Assembly (NCBI GenBank): GCA_038323965.1
Contig: JBBQHM010000103.1
Span: forward strand, 1 to 7,743
Source of the DNA: JBBQHM01 sp038323965
Lineage (GTDB): Bacteria > Verrucomicrobiota > Verrucomicrobiia > Chthoniobacterales > UBA10450
Reading direction: 5' to 3'
Length of the DNA: 7,743 nucleotides
Part shown: one piece after another, positions 6,592-7,743 of the stretch
How the letters are laid out: each line of letters begins with the position of its first letter
Numbering within the stretch: the first letter of the stretch is position 1
Notes under the pieces: model-generated
Databases searched by the model: none
The model's input: only the letters and a program-made list of their open reading frames with translations
Told to the model about the DNA's origin: nothing
Made by a program: the position numbers and the translations under genes

Positions 6592-7083
6592 TTAGACCTC
6601 CTTCGTGGCTGCGGGAAGGCTAATCGCTCGAACAGACGCGACGAAACCCGTTGCGATCAAGCACACGCGGACAAAGTCCCAAATAAGCCATCGGCGCGCG
6701 AGCTGCACAGACTCTGCATCCGTGGCTGTGATGCGACCAATAGCCGTACCATACAACTGATGAATCATCGGCCAAAACACTGTCGGTGTGATCGCCCAGA
6801 TGATCAGAAACATGATGACAGCTAGCCAAAGGCAAAAGTGGCCGCGCGACCTCCAGCCACTAATCAGCGCGCCGATGCTGCCGATCGCAATCAGCGCAGA
6901 AAGCGGAATGAAGAAGTCTCCCGGGTCGATAGGATAGCGCTTTCCATACGGGAGAAGCGCGAAAGAACTCGGGAGCGAGGCGCTCCAAGCACCAGCCACC
7001 ACGACTAAGTCGAACAGCTTCGCGCCCAAGCCCACCGCCCAGCCGAATATGGCTATCCAAAGGAAGATGCGCATCGCTTTCAT
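6592..7083 (-). CDS. Four-helix membrane protein, DUF1772-like, unknown function
   Basis: A 163-residue integral membrane protein. Four hydrophobic segments are visible: about 5-32, 57-77, 83-100 and 131-153. Features such as AKLFDLVVVAGAW in helix 1, PTVFWPMI near 100-107, and RRWLIWDFVR near 130-139 (a charged/Trp-rich entry to the last helix) recall DUF1772/anthrone-oxygenase-like proteins; that assignment is by eye and tentative. The start is ATG (complement of 7081-7083); a second ATG three codons in is also possible, and neither has a clear Shine-Dalgarno. It lies 64 bp downstream of the hypothetical gene on the same strand and converges on the glycosyltransferase. It contains uninterrupted hydrophobic helices and a proper stop, so it is a real gene and not a shadow. 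No catalytic residues can be named. Confidence 0.8.
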   Translation of the reverse strand: MKAMRIFLWIAIFGWAVGLGAKLFDLVVVAGAWSASLPSSFALLPYGKRYPIDPGDFFIPLSALIAIGSIGALISGWRSRGHFCLWLAVIMFLIIWAITPTVFWPMIHQLYGTAIGRITATDAESVQLARRWLIWDFVRVCLIATGFVASVRAISLPAATKEV

Positions 7084-7093
7084 GGGAGGTGCG

Positions 7094-7130
7094 TAGACCT
7101 AACTAGATTTAGGCCTCAACCTGCGGTCTA
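7094..7130. promoter_or_regulatory. Nested inverted repeats in the gap between the two - strand genes
   Basis: An outer pair TAGACC (7094-7099) / GGTCTA (7125-7130) encloses an inner pair CCTAA (7098-7102) / TTAGG (7109-7113); the two overlap by two bases so they would be alternative structures. They lie in the 64-bp gap that ends the hypothetical gene and leads into the membrane-protein gene. They could be a terminator, an operator, or chance. Confidence 0.3.
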
Positions 7131-7147
7131 GCACGGTTAATTCTTGG

Positions 7148-7669
7148 TTACAACAATCCGCGATTACGGAAGTCGCCGAAGTTTTTGCCGGCGGAGCGCT
7201 CGATCATGTCGATGGTGAACTTGAGCAGGCAGACTTCCCAGGCGTCGTCGACGCCCTGGATGATGGCGCTGAGCGGGTCTTCGGCGTTATCGACGTGCGC
7301 CTTGGTGCGATCGAGCACGTTGCCGATCGTATCGCGGAAACGTTCCTCCGTGACCGCCGTTTTGCGGAATTGGAATCCGTATTTTAAAACGACGAAATCG
7401 AGACCGCGCTCGCGCAAGCGTTCGACGAACTGCTGGGCCTGGTCGCCAAAGCCATCGAGCATGAGGCGGGCGTAATGCGCCGGGCTGAGAATCTGCGGTC
7501 GCTCGGCGTCGATGCGGCCGGTGCGGACGCGGACTTCGTTCGCCTGGTCCATCAGCTCGGAGACGAGAAAGAAGTTAAAGCTGGTCGTGCCGAAGGTGCT
7601 GATGCTGCGCTCGGGCGCCCGGATGACCTCGGTGTTTTCGAGGGCGTATTCAATGTCGTCGCGTTTCAA
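7148..7669 (-). CDS. Conserved hypothetical protein, probable TTG start
   Basis: A 173-residue soluble protein with no signal peptide and no membrane segment. The N-terminal half has dense, family-like blocks (ENTEVIRAPERSI, STFGTTSFNF, LVSELMD, RIDAERPQILSP), which I recall from unnamed verrucomicrobial proteins; no function is known to me and no catalytic motif stands out. The C-terminal half is helical and charged and ends in a Gly/Arg-rich tail. The predicted start is TTG (complement of 7667-7669). The frame stays open upstream to the window edge, but that stretch carries a palindromic repeat and lacks the conserved style of the body, so an extension is unlikely. An ATT codon directly precedes the TTG. 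No Shine-Dalgarno is visible. It may be co-transcribed with the membrane protein 64 bp downstream. Confidence 0.8.
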   Translation of the reverse strand: MKRDDIEYALENTEVIRAPERSISTFGTTSFNFFLVSELMDQANEVRVRTGRIDAERPQILSPAHYARLMLDGFGDQAQQFVERLRERGLDFVVLKYGFQFRKTAVTEERFRDTIGNVLDRTKAHVDNAEDPLSAIIQGVDDAWEVCLLKFTIDMIERSAGKNFGDFRNRGLL

Positions 7670-7718
7670 AATGTGAGGTGAAGATACAGTCCGCGACGAA
7701 GGCGCGCAATGCAGGTAG

Positions 7719-7740
7719 GGGCGATTGACCTCAATCGCCC
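7719..7740. repeat. Perfect 10-bp inverted repeat, probable dispersed palindromic element at the window edge
   Basis: The arms GGGCGATTGA (7719-7728) and TCAATCGCCC (7731-7740) are exact reverse complements around CC. The context GCAGGTAG before and GGT after resembles scattered elements of the form GTAGGG-stem-stem'-CGG that I recall from verrucomicrobial soil genomes. It lies about 50 bp upstream of the hypothetical gene's start, so an operator role is an alternative. Confidence 0.65.
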
Positions 7741-7743
7741 GGT

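Noticed and set aside
6556..6825. 89-codon + strand frame over the membrane-protein gene
   Set aside because: Highly charged, Arg/Cys-rich product typical of an antisense frame; the - strand gives clean membrane helices.
7185..7681. Two + strand frames (7185-7475 and 7475-7681) opposite the hypothetical gene
   Set aside because: The - strand protein has one continuous frame with family-like conserved blocks; the + strand products are low-complexity Arg/Ser/Ala-rich shadows.

Overview
This is a GC-rich, densely coding chromosomal window with short intergenic gaps and housekeeping genes (recR, lipA). Protein wording, the LipA and RecR sequences, and two kinds of dispersed palindromic repeat suggest a soil-type member of the Verrucomicrobiota (Spartobacteria/Chthoniobacterales-like). 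That placement is from memory of similar sequences, not from a search. I see no tRNA, rRNA, CRISPR array, transposase or phage gene.

Layout on the + strand (1-6475): the 3' part of a helical, TPR-like protein (1-1152, runs off the left edge); a ClpX-like AAA+ unfoldase with no zinc-binding domain and an apparently duplicated C-terminal small domain (1217-2797); a membrane-anchored class III nucleotidyl-cyclase-like protein whose catalytic residues are largely altered (2801-4051); recR with a TTG start (4055-4669); a 154-bp gap largely occupied by three copies of a dispersed inverted repeat (4673-4829); lipA (start best placed at 4875, end 5765); and a family 2 glycosyltransferase (5765-6475). 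The unfoldase, cyclase-like gene and recR are separated by only 3 nt each. lipA and the glycosyltransferase overlap by one base (TAATG). These look like two tightly coupled transcription units split by the repeat cluster.

On the - strand (6592-7669): a conserved hypothetical protein with a probable TTG start (7669-7148), followed by a four-helix, DUF1772-like membrane protein (7083-6592). They converge on the glycosyltransferase across a 116-bp gap with small stem-loops. A perfect 10-bp inverted repeat lies at the right edge (7719-7740).

The best leads are: (1) the ClpX-like unfoldase that keeps the IGF (ClpP-docking) loop, lacks the zinc domain, repeats its small domain, and is coupled to a degenerate membrane cyclase; (2) LipA with the middle cysteine of the radical-SAM CX3CX2C motif replaced by glycine through what looks like a single base change (TGC to GGC at 5097), which is either an inactivating mutation, a sequence error, or a genuine variant; (3) repeat insertion directly against the start of lipA.
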